64,000 nucleotides of DNA, taken from Streptomyces sp. NBC_00377. GTDB lineage: Bacteria > Actinomycetota > Actinomycetes > Streptomycetales > Streptomycetaceae. Position numbers and translations under genes: made by a program. How positions within the stretch are numbered: the first letter of the stretch is position 1; every line of letters starts with the position of its first letter. The notes beneath the pieces were generated by a model, which worked only from the letters and a program-made list of their open reading frames with translations, did no database searches and was not told where the DNA came from. Positions 41,885-50,980 of this stretch are shown here, in pieces. Where the stretch lies: the NCBI RefSeq assembly GCF_036075115.1, contig NZ_CP107958.1, positions 1,550,001-1,614,000 of the forward strand. Direction: 5' to 3'.

Positions 41885-42741
41885 CGGGTCCCGGCCTCCC
41901 CGGGCAGGATGCGGCGCAGCCGGCCCGGCGGCTGCGCGCGCTTGCGCCATTCCCGGGGGTAGCCCACCGACACCTCCTCGAAGCGGACGCCCTCGTGCCA
42001 GGTGGTCCGCGGGATGTGGAGGTGGCCGTAGACCATCGTCTCGATCCGGAACCTGCGGTGCCAGTCGGCGGTCAGCCCGGTGCCGCACCACATGGCGAAC
42101 TCGGGGTGCCACAGCACGTCCATCGGGTGCCGGTGCAGGGGGTAGTGGTTGACGGGGACGACGGGCAGGCCGTCGGGGATCTCGGCGAGCCGCCGTTGCG
42201 TCTCGGCGACGCGGGCCCGGCACCAGGCCTCACGGGTCGGATACGGGTCGGGGTGCAGCAGGTACTCGTCGTTGCAGACGATGCCGGTGCCCTTCGCGTA
42301 CGCCAGTCCCTCCTCCTTGGTGGCGCAGCCTGCCGGGAGGAACGAGTAGTCGTAGAGCAGGAACAGCGGCGCGACGGCCACCGGACCGCCGGGGCCCTCC
42401 CACACCGGGTAGGGGTCCTCGGGTGTGGTGACGCCCAGGTCGCGGCAGATGTCGACGAGGTGCTCGTAGCGGGCGACTCCGCGCAGGGTGACCGGGTCCG
42501 AGGGGTGGGTCCACAGTTCGTGGTTGCCGGGGACCCAGACGACCTTGCGGAAGCGCCCGGCGAGGGTCTTCAGCGCCCAGCGGATGTCGGCCACGTTCTC
42601 CGAGACGTCGCCGGCGACCAGCAGCCAGTCCTCGTCCGTCTCCGGGGCCATGGCCTCGACGAGGGCGCGGTTCTCCGGATATCCGATGTGCAGATCGCTG
42701 ATGGCCAGCAGCCGTCCGGCGTCTTCGGCCGTCGACGTCAC
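41881..42741 (-). CDS. Calcineurin-like metallophosphoesterase
   Basis: A cytoplasmic binuclear-metal phosphoesterase of 286 aa. Ligand motifs appear in order: ISDLHIGYPEN, LLVAGDVSEN, VVWVPGNHELW, VPVNHYPLHRHP and VYGHLHIPR. It is cotranscribed and overlaps by 4 bp with the phosphopantetheinyl transferase gene. The family neighbour pattern suggests a role near carrier-protein or CoA chemistry, but the substrate is unknown. The GTG at 42741 has GGGGGCGAG just upstream. Confidence 0.9.
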   Translation of the reverse strand: MTSTAEDAGRLLAISDLHIGYPENRALVEAMAPETDEDWLLVAGDVSENVADIRWALKTLAGRFRKVVWVPGNHELWTHPSDPVTLRGVARYEHLVDICRDLGVTTPEDPYPVWEGPGGPVAVAPLFLLYDYSFLPAGCATKEEGLAYAKGTGIVCNDEYLLHPDPYPTREAWCRARVAETQRRLAEIPDGLPVVPVNHYPLHRHPMDVLWHPEFAMWCGTGLTADWHRRFRIETMVYGHLHIPRTTWHEGVRFEEVSVGYPREWRKRAQPPGRLRRILPGEAGTR

Positions 42742-43090
42742 CTCGCGCCCCCGCTCACTCGCCCACGCTCCGCATCCTCACGAACACACCAGTGCCACCA
42801 CGAGAACACATTCACGCGTGCGGTACAAGGTCGGATCGGGTCGCCTGCCGGGGCCGGACCCGTCCCCACCTGCGCCGGAACACGCCTCTACCCGAACATG
42901 CGCCTCACGTGAACAAGATCGGCAAATCCGTAACACGCGCGTTGCACGCCGCACCCCCGGGAAGCCGTATGATCGCCCCAACACCACCGCCATGGACGTC
43001 CCTTCCGCAGGGCGGTTTGGTGACCCACCAATCCCCCTGCCCGGGCCGGGCTCGCTTTGCCCTGCCCGCGAACCGTGAAAGGCGGCCTGC
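42742..43090. promoter_or_regulatory. Intergenic control region of the ATP-grasp gene
   Basis: No gene is seen in these 349 bp. A TATGAT hexamer at 42968-42973 is a good -10 match. TTGCAC at 42942-42947 could be the -35, but the 20-base spacer is long. The start at 43091 has GAAAGGCGG about 7 bases upstream. Confidence 0.4.
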
Positions 43091-44242
43091 ATGGTCTCTC
43101 GCGTACGCGTCTGGCTCAACCGCACGTACGCGGAGAACGTGTTCTTCACGGATCAGCTGCGACGAAATCCCAGTGATCGCGCGGTCGAGATCCACGCCAC
43201 GCACGGTGACGCCGACTCCCCCGTGCTGGCCGCCGCGGACACCGCCGAGCTGGAGCCGGAGGGCCTCTCCCCGGCCGCGTACGTCGAGTACGCCCTCGCA
43301 CAGTGCAAGCGCCGGAGCATCGACGTGTTCGTGCCCCGGCTGCACCAGGCGGCCGTCGTGGCGCACCGCGCCGACTTCGACTCGGTGGGCACCGCGCTGC
43401 TGGCGCCGCCGCCGGAGGCCGTCGCGGTCTTCCACGACAAGGTGATCGCGTACGAGGCCGTGCAGGCGATCGGCGTGCCGGTGCCGCCGTGGTACCGGGT
43501 CCGGTCGGCCGACGAACTCATCGCCGCTGTCGAGGAGTTGGAGGAGGCCGGCCACCGGGCGTGCTTCAAGCCGGCCTCCGGCGCGGGCGGGGTGGGCTTC
43601 CGGGTGATCACCCGTGCGCCCTTCTCGCTGACGCATCTCAGTGGCTTCCCGAGCCCGTACGTCCAGCTCGACATGGTGGTCGAGGCGCTGAGGCAGGCCG
43701 AGGACCTGGGCGAGGAGCAGGTCGACTGGCTGGTCATGCCGCGCCTCGAGCAGCCGGAGGTGTCCGTGGACTGCCTCACCGGCCCGGACAACATGCTGCG
43801 GATGGCCATCGGCCGCACGAAGAACGGCCGCCGCCGGGGCTTCACCCTGCACGAGCAGTGGCTGGAGCCCGCGCGGCTCATCGCCGAGGGCTTCGGGCTG
43901 CACTACCTGTCCAACATCCAGTTCCGGATGTTCGGCGACCGGCCGGTCCTGATGGACGTCAACACCCGCCCGGCCGGCGGCCTGCACCAGCTGGCGCTGT
44001 GCGGGGTCAACGCACCGTGGGCGGCCGTGCAGCTGGCGCTCGGCGAGGACCCGGGCGAGATCGTCCCGCCGTTCCTGGGGCAGGACTACACGGTGGTCTC
44101 GGGACCGCGGCCGCTCCGTACGGTCACCCTCCCGCACCAGCGGGTGGAGGAGGCCGCCGAGCCGCTGCTGCCGGCCGTGCCCGCGCCTGCCGGATCCGTC
44201 GAGGTGACCACGGCGGGCGCCGCGCAGGCACTGCCGCTCTAG
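43091..44242 (+). CDS. ATP-grasp domain protein
   Basis: A 383-aa enzyme of the carboxylate-amine ligase superfamily. The N-terminal pre-ATP-grasp part (VRVWLNRTYAENVFFTDQLR) is followed by ATP-binding segments FHDKVIAYEAVQAIGVPVPP and ACFKPASGAGGVGFRVI. The metal-binding end is MDVNTRPAGGLHQLALCGVN. It resembles ATP-grasp proteins from secondary or cofactor metabolism rather than a named ligase; substrate unknown. It is monocistronic and followed by the chitinase promoter. Confidence 0.85.
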   Translation: MVSRVRVWLNRTYAENVFFTDQLRRNPSDRAVEIHATHGDADSPVLAAADTAELEPEGLSPAAYVEYALAQCKRRSIDVFVPRLHQAAVVAHRADFDSVGTALLAPPPEAVAVFHDKVIAYEAVQAIGVPVPPWYRVRSADELIAAVEELEEAGHRACFKPASGAGGVGFRVITRAPFSLTHLSGFPSPYVQLDMVVEALRQAEDLGEEQVDWLVMPRLEQPEVSVDCLTGPDNMLRMAIGRTKNGRRRGFTLHEQWLEPARLIAEGFGLHYLSNIQFRMFGDRPVLMDVNTRPAGGLHQLALCGVNAPWAAVQLALGEDPGEIVPPFLGQDYTVVSGPRPLRTVTLPHQRVEEAAEPLLPAVPAPAGSVEVTTAGAAQALPL

Positions 44243-44270
44243 GTGGAACGAAACAGACATTAAGTTCACC

Positions 44271-44320
44271 GGTATGGACCAATTCCGTCTCTCGTCTTGA
44301 CAGGCAGATTGGTCCATACC
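44271..44320. promoter_or_regulatory. Chitinase promoter with DasR-like inverted repeat
   Basis: GGTATGGACCAAT (44271-44283) and its exact complement ATTGGTCCATACC (44308-44320) form a 13-bp inverted repeat 24 bases apart. A consensus -35 TTGACA lies between them (44297-44302), so the right arm falls in the -35/-10 spacer. ATTGGTCCATACCAAC resembles the DasR responsive element (consensus ACTGGTCTAGACCACT) known from Streptomyces chitin genes. The repeat is seen directly; DasR control is inferred. Confidence 0.65.
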
Positions 44321-44388
44321 AACTTTGTTGCGCACCCTCTTGCACTCCCCTGCACTCCCGAACACCCCCATTCCTTCAGGGAGATCGC

Positions 44389-46080
44389 GTGCGCACGACA
44401 CCCCTCGGACGCCCATGGCGTCGCTTCCTCGCCCTGCTCGGCACGGCCGGTCTGGCCCTCGCCGGGGCCGTGGCCCTGCCGGGCACCGCACAGGCGGCCA
44501 ACATCCTCACCAACCCCGGTCTCGAGTCGGGCTCCCTCTCGCCCTGGTCCTGTACGGGCAACCTCGGCTCCGTCGTCTCCTCGCCCGCCCACAGCGGCTC
44601 CAAGGCGCTGGCCGGGGCGGTGAGTTCGAGCGACATCGCCCAGTGCAGCCAGACCGTCACCGTCCAGCCGAACACCACGTACGCGCTGACCGGCTGGGTG
44701 CGCGGCTCCTACGTCTACCTCGGCGTCGACGGCGGCGCCTCCACCTGGACGTCGTCGCCGTCGGCGTACAGCCGGCTGTCGGTGTCCTTCACCACCGGCG
44801 CCTCGCAGACCAGCGCCACGATCTATGTCCACGGCTGGTACGCCCAGGGCACCTACTACGCCGACGACATCAGTCTCGACGGGCCGGGCGGCGGGGGCGG
44901 CGGCTCGGACACCCAGGCGCCGACCACGCCCGGCGGCCTGACCTCGGCCGGCAAGACCTCCTCCAGCGTGTCGCTGTCCTGGAACGCCGCGACCGACAAC
45001 GTCGGCGTCACGGGATACGACGTGTACAGCGGGTCGGCGAAGGTGCTCACCGTCTCCGGTACGGCCGCCACGGTCAGCGGGCTGTCCCCGAGCACGGGGT
45101 ACACCTTCACCGTGCGGGCGCGCGACGCGGCCGGGAACACCTCCGGTGCCTCCAACTCCGTGACTGTCACCACCAACGCGGGCAGCGGCGGCGGAACCGG
45201 GTTCAAGCAGGCCGCGCCCTATCTGTTCGAGGGCTGGGGCGATCCGCCCAGCGTGTCCACGGTGATGAGCTCGACCGGCGTCAAGTGGTTCACGATGGCG
45301 TTCGTGCTGGACGGCGGCGGCTGCAACCCGATGTGGGACGGCAACCGGCCACTGACCGGCGGGGTCGACCAGAGCGTCATCAACCAGGTCCGCTCGGCGG
45401 GTGGTGACATCGTGCCCTCGTTCGGCGGCTGGCAGGGCAGCAAGCTCGGCGCCAACTGCTCCTCGGCGAGCGCGCTGGCCGCCGCGCTCCAGAAGGTGAT
45501 CAACGCCTACTCGCTCAAGGCGATCGACATGGACATCGAGAACACGGACGAGTTCGAGAACGAGGCCGTGCAGGCGAGGATCCTCACCGCGCTCAAGACC
45601 GTGAAGGCCAACAACCCCGGCCTGAAGACCATCGTCACCTTCGGCACGTCCACGACCGGGCCGACCTACTACGGCAACCGACTCGTCGAGCAGGCCAAGT
45701 CGCTCGGCGCCGACATCGACGTCTTCACCATCATGCCGTTCGACTTCGGCGGCGGCTCGGACATGTACGGCAACACCGTCAACGCCACGGAAGGGCTGAA
45801 GAACAAGCTGAAGTCCACCTTCGGCTGGGACGACGCCACCGCGTACGCCCACATCGGCATCTCCGGCATGAACGGTCTGTCCGACCAGCAGGAGAACACC
45901 ACCCCGGCGATCTGGACCCAGATCCGCGACTGGTCCAACTCCCACCACATCGCCCGGCTCGCCTACTGGGCCGTCAACCGCGACCGGCCGTGCCCGGGCG
46001 GTGGCGTGGTGAGCAACTGCTCCGGCATCAGCCAGAGCACCTGGCAGTTCACCTCGATCACGGCCGGCTTCACCGGCTGA
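44389..46080 (+). CDS. Secreted GH18 chitinase with CBM and fibronectin III domain
   Basis: Extracellular chitin hydrolase of 563 aa. A signal peptide (about 1-36, ending AQA) is followed by a carbohydrate-binding beta-sandwich (about 37-162; NILTNPGLESGSLSPWSCTG), a Gly linker, an FnIII domain (about 172-262; APTTPGGLTSAGKTSSSVSL) and a GH18 catalytic domain (about 270-563). The catalytic DxDxE reads DMDIE, D380 to E384; FTMAFVLDGGGCNPMWDG and TIMPFDFGGG are typical of the ChiC/ChiD-like subgroup. GTG 44389 has AGGGAG 5 bases upstream. It ends before a classic terminator. Confidence 0.94.
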   Translation: MRTTPLGRPWRRFLALLGTAGLALAGAVALPGTAQAANILTNPGLESGSLSPWSCTGNLGSVVSSPAHSGSKALAGAVSSSDIAQCSQTVTVQPNTTYALTGWVRGSYVYLGVDGGASTWTSSPSAYSRLSVSFTTGASQTSATIYVHGWYAQGTYYADDISLDGPGGGGGGSDTQAPTTPGGLTSAGKTSSSVSLSWNAATDNVGVTGYDVYSGSAKVLTVSGTAATVSGLSPSTGYTFTVRARDAAGNTSGASNSVTVTTNAGSGGGTGFKQAAPYLFEGWGDPPSVSTVMSSTGVKWFTMAFVLDGGGCNPMWDGNRPLTGGVDQSVINQVRSAGGDIVPSFGGWQGSKLGANCSSASALAAALQKVINAYSLKAIDMDIENTDEFENEAVQARILTALKTVKANNPGLKTIVTFGTSTTGPTYYGNRLVEQAKSLGADIDVFTIMPFDFGGGSDMYGNTVNATEGLKNKLKSTFGWDDATAYAHIGISGMNGLSDQQENTTPAIWTQIRDWSNSHHIARLAYWAVNRDRPCPGGGVVSNCSGISQSTWQFTSITAGFTG

Positions 46081-46102
46081 CCCGCCTCGGACGTGAGCGA
46101 GA

Positions 46103-46134
46103 GTCCCCCGGATCCCGGTCCGGGGGACTTTTTT
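46103..46134 (+). terminator. Rho-independent terminator after the chitinase gene
   Basis: GTCCCCCGGA and TCCGGGGGAC form a 10-bp perfect stem with a 6-base loop, followed directly by six Ts. It is the only textbook U-tract terminator noticed in the window. Confidence 0.9.
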
Positions 46135-46190
46135 CGACGAGAGGTGTATCAGGATCCCGGTAGCCCGCTCCTAAGAACGAAGGGCCCCAC

Positions 46191-46267
46191 GGGGGAACGA
46201 CAGGGGAAGACCGGGGCCCGGGGGGAAGCACAGGATCAACGGGGGAAAGACCGGGAATCGACGGGGG
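46191..46267 (+). repeat. G-run array with G-quadruplex potential
   Basis: Between the chitinase terminator and the fucosidase gene the plus strand has seven runs of three to six Gs. The first four (46191-46195, 46203-46206, 46213-46216, 46220-46225) have loops of 7, 6 and 3 bases. ACGGGGGA recurs three times. No gene is apparent in 46135-46353. Confidence 0.6.
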
Positions 46268-46353
46268 ATTCCCGGCGGCACCAGGGATCGGGTCGGTCGG
46301 CCGCTGTCACGGGGAGCGGCCGGCCGGCCCGAACCCGTGCCCGCCACGGTGCC

Positions 46354-47604
46354 TCAGAAGCGTCCGGAACCCCGGTACAGCTCCAGCTCGCCGTCGAGTT
46401 CCACCGCGAGGACCGTGGCGTGCGGGTCGAGGTCCGACCCGGCCGGCGGGTCGATCCACAGCACACCGACCGCCTCGTGCAGGCCGCCCACGACACGGTG
46501 GGCGAGTTCCGTTCCGGTGCCGAGCACGGTGACCTTGCGGACCGGTGTGACCAGACCCCGGACACCGACCTCGGAGCGCGGGATGTCGAACAGGGTGAGG
46601 TAGAGAGTGCGCCGGTCGGCGGAGAGGGTGCTGGGCCCGTAGTGGTGCCCGGCCGGGAGCCCCCGTACCGTCCCGTAGACGGCCTGCTCGTGCTTGCGGA
46701 TCCACTCCCCCAGTCCTTCGAGGCGCTCGACCTGCGGCTGCGGGACGGTGCCGTCCTCCCTCGGGCCGACATCGAGCAGCAGGTTGCCGCCGCCCCCGAT
46801 GGTCTCCGTGAAGTAGCGGATCAGCTGGGTGAGCGACTTGTGGTGGTGGTCGTGATGCTGATATCCCCACGAGTCGTTGATGGTGAGGCACAACTCCCAG
46901 GGCCCTGCCGGAGGTTCGATGGGCGCGCCCTGTTCGGGCGTGGCGTAGTCGCCCTCGCTGAGCATGCGGGCGTTGAAGACGACGTCCGGTGAGTACGAGC
47001 GGATCAGCGCGGCGAGTTCCCTGATGCGCCACTGTTCCTCGCTGCGGTCCCACTCCCCGTCGAACCACATCAGGTCGGGCCGGTAGCGGGAGGCCAACTC
47101 GCGGATCTGGCCGTCCCGGTAGGCGAGGAACCGCTCCCAGGCCGCCAGGTCCTCGTCCTCGGCGGAGCACTCGGAGTAGCGGTTGTCCTCCATCTCGGGC
47201 GGGCGGCCGGGCTTGCGGGTGGTGGCGTAGTCCGGGTGGTTCCAGTCGGAGTGCGAGTAGTACAGACCGACCTTGAGGCCCTTCTCGCGGAGTGCGTCGG
47301 CGTAGCCGGTGAGGTAGTCGCGCCCCAGGTTCAGATCTCCGTACGCGGTGTCCCACAGGGCGACGCCGTCGTGGTGGCGGCTGGTGAGGACGGCGTACCG
47401 GGCCCCGGCGCGGGCGAACAGGTCGGCCCAGGCCCGGGGATCGTAGTGGGCGCCGGTGAAGCGGTCGAGCTGGGACATGTACCGGTCGTGCGGCACGATG
47501 TCGTCGTAGAACGACCAGGACTCCTGGACGCCGTCGACGGCGTAGATCCCCCAGTGGACGAAGATCCCCAACTTGGCCTCGGTGAACCAGGGTTGCATGG
47601 GCAC
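46354..47604 (-). CDS. GH29 alpha-L-fucosidase, cytoplasmic
   Basis: Releases alpha-linked L-fucose. The 416-aa protein has no signal peptide. GH29 motifs are LGIFVHWGIYAVDG (12-25), LTSRHHDGVALWD (73-85), YYSHSDWNHPDY and the nucleophile Asp182 in DLMWFDGEWDR, with a C-terminal beta domain after about residue 325. GTG 47604 has AGGAG 7 bases upstream; ATG 47598 is possible. It lies 157 bp downstream of the mannosidase gene in the same direction and is probably cotranscribed. Cytoplasmic location implies that fucosylated oligosaccharides are imported first. Confidence 0.93.
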   Translation of the reverse strand: MPMQPWFTEAKLGIFVHWGIYAVDGVQESWSFYDDIVPHDRYMSQLDRFTGAHYDPRAWADLFARAGARYAVLTSRHHDGVALWDTAYGDLNLGRDYLTGYADALREKGLKVGLYYSHSDWNHPDYATTRKPGRPPEMEDNRYSECSAEDEDLAAWERFLAYRDGQIRELASRYRPDLMWFDGEWDRSEEQWRIRELAALIRSYSPDVVFNARMLSEGDYATPEQGAPIEPPAGPWELCLTINDSWGYQHHDHHHKSLTQLIRYFTETIGGGGNLLLDVGPREDGTVPQPQVERLEGLGEWIRKHEQAVYGTVRGLPAGHHYGPSTLSADRRTLYLTLFDIPRSEVGVRGLVTPVRKVTVLGTGTELAHRVVGGLHEAVGVLWIDPPAGSDLDPHATVLAVELDGELELYRGSGRF

Positions 47605-47761
47605 GGCTGAACTCCTGTGCAGGGCGGAGCACTTCGGGGGTGGGGCGGCGCGCCGAGAGGTCGCGTCCGCCCCGGGGCGGCCGGTGCTGGTGGCCGGACG
47701 GCGCTTCCGGGCGGGGCGGACGAGCTCCGAGAGCGCGCCCGCCCCGGGCAGGACGGTGCCG

Positions 47762-50700
47762 CTAACGGCCGCCGGCCGCGCGTTCCAGACGGAGCGTCAG
47801 GATCTGGAAGGGCCGCAGCACCACGTCGACCGCGCCGTCCTCGCCGACCGGTGCGGGCTCCAGCGGCCGCTCCAGCAGGTCGGTCACCTGGGCACCCGCG
47901 AGCGGGAAGCCCGTGCGCAGGGCGCCGGTGGCCCGGCCGCCGCGGGACTCGTAGAGCCGCACGACGACGTCCCCGGACTCGTCGTCGGCGAGCTTCACGG
48001 CCTCGACGGTGACGCCGTCGCCGTCCACCGAGACGACGGGGCCGGGGGCGGCGTCCGGCGCCTTCGCCACGCGCAGCGGGAGGTTGAGGGAGTAGCCCTC
48101 GGCGACCGCGTCCTCGATGCTCGCGCCGGGGAGCAGCGCGTAGGTGAAGCGGTGCCTGCCCTGGTCGGCCTCGGGGTCCGGGACACGCGGGGCGCGGACC
48201 AGGCTGAGGCGGACGGTCGTGGTCGTACCACCGTCCTCGCGGACCGTGCGGGAGACGTCGTGGCCGTAGGTGGAGTCGTTGATGACGGCTACGCCGTAGC
48301 CGGGCTCGCCGATGTGCACCCAGCGGTGGCCAGAGACCTCGAACCGGGCCGCCTCCCAGCTGGTGTTGGTGTGGGTGGGACGCTGGATGTGACCGAACTG
48401 GATCTCGGCGGAGGAGTGCGGCGCCCGGATGTCCACCGGGAAGGCCGCCTTGAGGATCTTCTCCGCCTCGTGCCAGTCGATGTCGGTCTCGAAGTCGATA
48501 CGGGGGCTGCCGGCGCGCAGGGTGATGGTCTGGGTGATCGTCGAACCCTTGCCGAAGGAGCGCGTGACCCGGATGGCGCCGACGAGCGGGTCCTCCTCGA
48601 CGACCGTCACGGACTCCGGCTCCAGCAGGTCGGTGTACCGGTTCTGGTAGTGCTTGTCGATGTCCCAGGCGTCCCAGTAGTTGGGGAGGTCGGTGTGCAG
48701 GCGCAGCAGGTTTCCCCGGTCGGCGAGGACCTCGCGGTTCGCCCGGAGATCGCGGACGGACGACAGTGTTCCGTCTTCCGCGACCTGTACCCGGACCAGC
48801 CCGTTGTCCAGGACCCGCCCGGCGACCGTCACGGCCTGCGGCGGCTCCGCGCCGGTCAGCGACGCGGAGCCGCTCGCCGGCACCTCGACGTACGCCGGCG
48901 CGCCCTCGGGCGGGCGGACCACCTCGGCACGGCCGTACGGGCTCGTGTTGAAGACCCGCAGCGCGCCGCTGCGCCGGTCGTCGCCCGGCTGTCCGCCGCC
49001 GAGCGCGGCGACCGCCTCGGCGGTCAGCACCTCCAGTTCCTCGGCGACCCGCGCGTACTCGGCCTCCGCCTCGCGGTGCACCCAGGCGATGGAGGAGCCC
49101 GGCAGGATGTCGTGGAACTGGTGCAGCAGCACCGTCTTCCAGAGCCGGTCGAGCTTCGCGTACGGGTAGGCGTAGCCCGGCGCGTGCAGGGCGGCCGTGG
49201 TCGCCCACAACTCCGCCTCGCGCAGCTTGTGTTCGCTGCGCCGGTTGCCCTGCTTGGTGCGTGCCTGGGTGGTGTACGTGGCCCGGTGCAGCTCCAGGTA
49301 CAGCTCGCCGACCCAGACGGGCGCGTCCGGGTACTCGGCGCGGGCCTTGGCGAAGAAGGTGTCGGGGTGTTCGACGACGACCTTCGGCGAACCCTCCAGG
49401 TCTGCCAGCCTGCGGGCCCGTTCCATGATCTCGCGGGTGGGGCCGCCACCGCCGTCGCCCCAGCCGAAGGGGGCCAGGGACCGGGAGCCGCCGCCCTTCT
49501 CCGCGTAGTTGCGCACGGCGCGGTCCATCTCCTCGCCGCTGAACCGCGCGTTGTAGGTGTCGACGGGCGGGAAGTGCGTGAAGATGCGGGTGCCGTCGAT
49601 GCCCTCCCACCAGAAGGTGTGATGGGGGAACTTGTTCGTCTGGTTCCAGGAGATCTTCTGGGTGAGGAACCACTCGTTCCCGGCGAGCTTGGCGAGCTGC
49701 GGGTAGGCGGCGTTGTAGCCGAAGGAGTCCGGCAGCCAGACTCCCTTGGTCTCGATGCCGAAGTGCTCGATGAAGAACCGCTTGCCGTGGACCAGTTGGC
49801 GTGCGATCGCCTCGCCGCCGGGCAGGTTGCCGTCGGACTCGACCCACATGCCGCCGACCGGCACCCACTGCCCGTTCTTCACCGACTGCTGGATGCGCGC
49901 CCACACCTGCGGATAGTTGTCGCGCACCCACTCGTACTGCTGGGCCTGTGAGCAGGCGAAGATGAAGTCGTCGTACTCCTCGGCGAGGGAGGTGACGTTG
50001 GAGAACGTGCGGGAGGTCTTGCGCTTCGTCTCGCGGATCGGCCAGAGCCAGGCGGAGTCGATGTGCGCGTGCCCGACACCGGAGATGGTGTGGGCGCTGG
50101 CGTGGGCGGGGCTGGCCAGTACGGGCGCGAGGACCGCGCGGACGGCCGCGGCGCTGCCGGAGACGTCGTCGAGGTCGAGGGCGTCCATGGCGCGGTCCAG
50201 GGCGTGCATGATCTCGTGGCGGCGCGGTTCGTGCTCGCCGAGGTGGACCATGAGTTCGCGCAGCACCTGGAGGTCGAGGTCGAGGTGCCAGACCTCCTCG
50301 TCGAGCACGGCGATGTCGGCCCGGCGGAAGGTGTAAAGGGGCCGGTCGCCCGCCGTCAGCACGTCGCCCAGCGGGGTGGGGCCCGCGAAGTCGTTGGCCA
50401 GGATGTCCGGGTTGGAGGCCGCCTCGACCAGGTAGTCGATGCTCTCCCCGCCCGCCGCGGGGTTGGCGATGGGCACGTACTGGTTGAGCGGGTTGACCGC
50501 CTTCAGCGGCGTTCCGTCGGTGAAGTGCACGAGGGCCTCTGCCTGGCTGCCGGGCCAGTCGCCCACGAAGCCGAGGTCGATGACGGCCTCGACGCGCTTG
50601 CCGGCCCACTCCGCGGGCACCTGTCCGCGCATCCGGAACCAGGTGGTGCCCCACGGCGGGCCCCACGGGGTGTCCAGCGCGAAGGGCGCGTAGGCGGCGG

Positions 50701-50848
50701 CCGCGGCCTCCTCGAAGGGGACGGGCTCCCCCGGCGCCTGCCAGGCCTCGACCTCGAAAGGCACGGAGGCGGCGTAGATCGCCGGCTTGATGCGCTGGTT
50801 GTGGGCGCGCTCGACGCGCTCCTCGATGCGGCGGCGTTCGTCATGCAT
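47762..50848 (-). CDS. GH38 alpha-mannosidase
   Basis: A retaining alpha-mannosidase of 1028 aa, cytoplasmic. Zinc and substrate motifs are GHAHID (259-264; full segment SGVGHAHIDSAWLWPIRETK), nucleophile Asp374 in WLPDSFGYNAAYPQL, and WWEGIDGTRIFTHFPP. A mid-domain VLLHQFHDILPGSSIAWVHR holds another zinc His/Asp. The long C-terminal beta region is intact. I chose ATG 50848 for GGAG 7 bases upstream and the N-terminus MHDERRRIEERV. A 16-bp palindrome 110 bp upstream suggests LacI-type control. Together with the fucosidase it points to glycoprotein-type glycans. Confidence 0.95.
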   Translation of the reverse strand: MHDERRRIEERVERAHNQRIKPAIYAASVPFEVEAWQAPGEPVPFEEAAAAAYAPFALDTPWGPPWGTTWFRMRGQVPAEWAGKRVEAVIDLGFVGDWPGSQAEALVHFTDGTPLKAVNPLNQYVPIANPAAGGESIDYLVEAASNPDILANDFAGPTPLGDVLTAGDRPLYTFRRADIAVLDEEVWHLDLDLQVLRELMVHLGEHEPRRHEIMHALDRAMDALDLDDVSGSAAAVRAVLAPVLASPAHASAHTISGVGHAHIDSAWLWPIRETKRKTSRTFSNVTSLAEEYDDFIFACSQAQQYEWVRDNYPQVWARIQQSVKNGQWVPVGGMWVESDGNLPGGEAIARQLVHGKRFFIEHFGIETKGVWLPDSFGYNAAYPQLAKLAGNEWFLTQKISWNQTNKFPHHTFWWEGIDGTRIFTHFPPVDTYNARFSGEEMDRAVRNYAEKGGGSRSLAPFGWGDGGGGPTREIMERARRLADLEGSPKVVVEHPDTFFAKARAEYPDAPVWVGELYLELHRATYTTQARTKQGNRRSEHKLREAELWATTAALHAPGYAYPYAKLDRLWKTVLLHQFHDILPGSSIAWVHREAEAEYARVAEELEVLTAEAVAALGGGQPGDDRRSGALRVFNTSPYGRAEVVRPPEGAPAYVEVPASGSASLTGAEPPQAVTVAGRVLDNGLVRVQVAEDGTLSSVRDLRANREVLADRGNLLRLHTDLPNYWDAWDIDKHYQNRYTDLLEPESVTVVEEDPLVGAIRVTRSFGKGSTITQTITLRAGSPRIDFETDIDWHEAEKILKAAFPVDIRAPHSSAEIQFGHIQRPTHTNTSWEAARFEVSGHRWVHIGEPGYGVAVINDSTYGHDVSRTVREDGGTTTTVRLSLVRAPRVPDPEADQGRHRFTYALLPGASIEDAVAEGYSLNLPLRVAKAPDAAPGPVVSVDGDGVTVEAVKLADDESGDVVVRLYESRGGRATGALRTGFPLAGAQVTDLLERPLEPAPVGEDGAVDVVLRPFQILTLRLERAAGGR

Positions 50849-50957
50849 GGGACATCTCCAGAGAGGGACCACGAGGGGCGGGGGGCCCGGGGGCCGGGGG
50901 CGGTGCAGCCGGAGGGAAGGAGGAGGGGACACGGAGGTCAAGGAGGGAGAGCGTTGG

Positions 50958-50973
50958 GGAAAGCGCTTTCCCT
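50958..50973. promoter_or_regulatory. LacI-type operator upstream of the mannosidase gene
   Basis: GGGAAAGCGCTTTCCC is a perfect 16-bp palindrome with a central GC step, as in LacI/CcpA-family operators. It lies 110 bp before the mannosidase start, between it and the GH4 gene stop at 50981. No lacI-type gene is in this locus; the only one visible is the partial gene at the left edge. Confidence 0.65.
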
Positions 50974-50980
50974 CCGGTGC

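Noticed and set aside
47331..50666. 1111-residue open frame in a second minus-strand frame over the mannosidase and fucosidase genes
   Set aside because: Arg/Gly/Pro-rich low-complexity product. The GH38 and GH29 frames carry all catalytic motifs.
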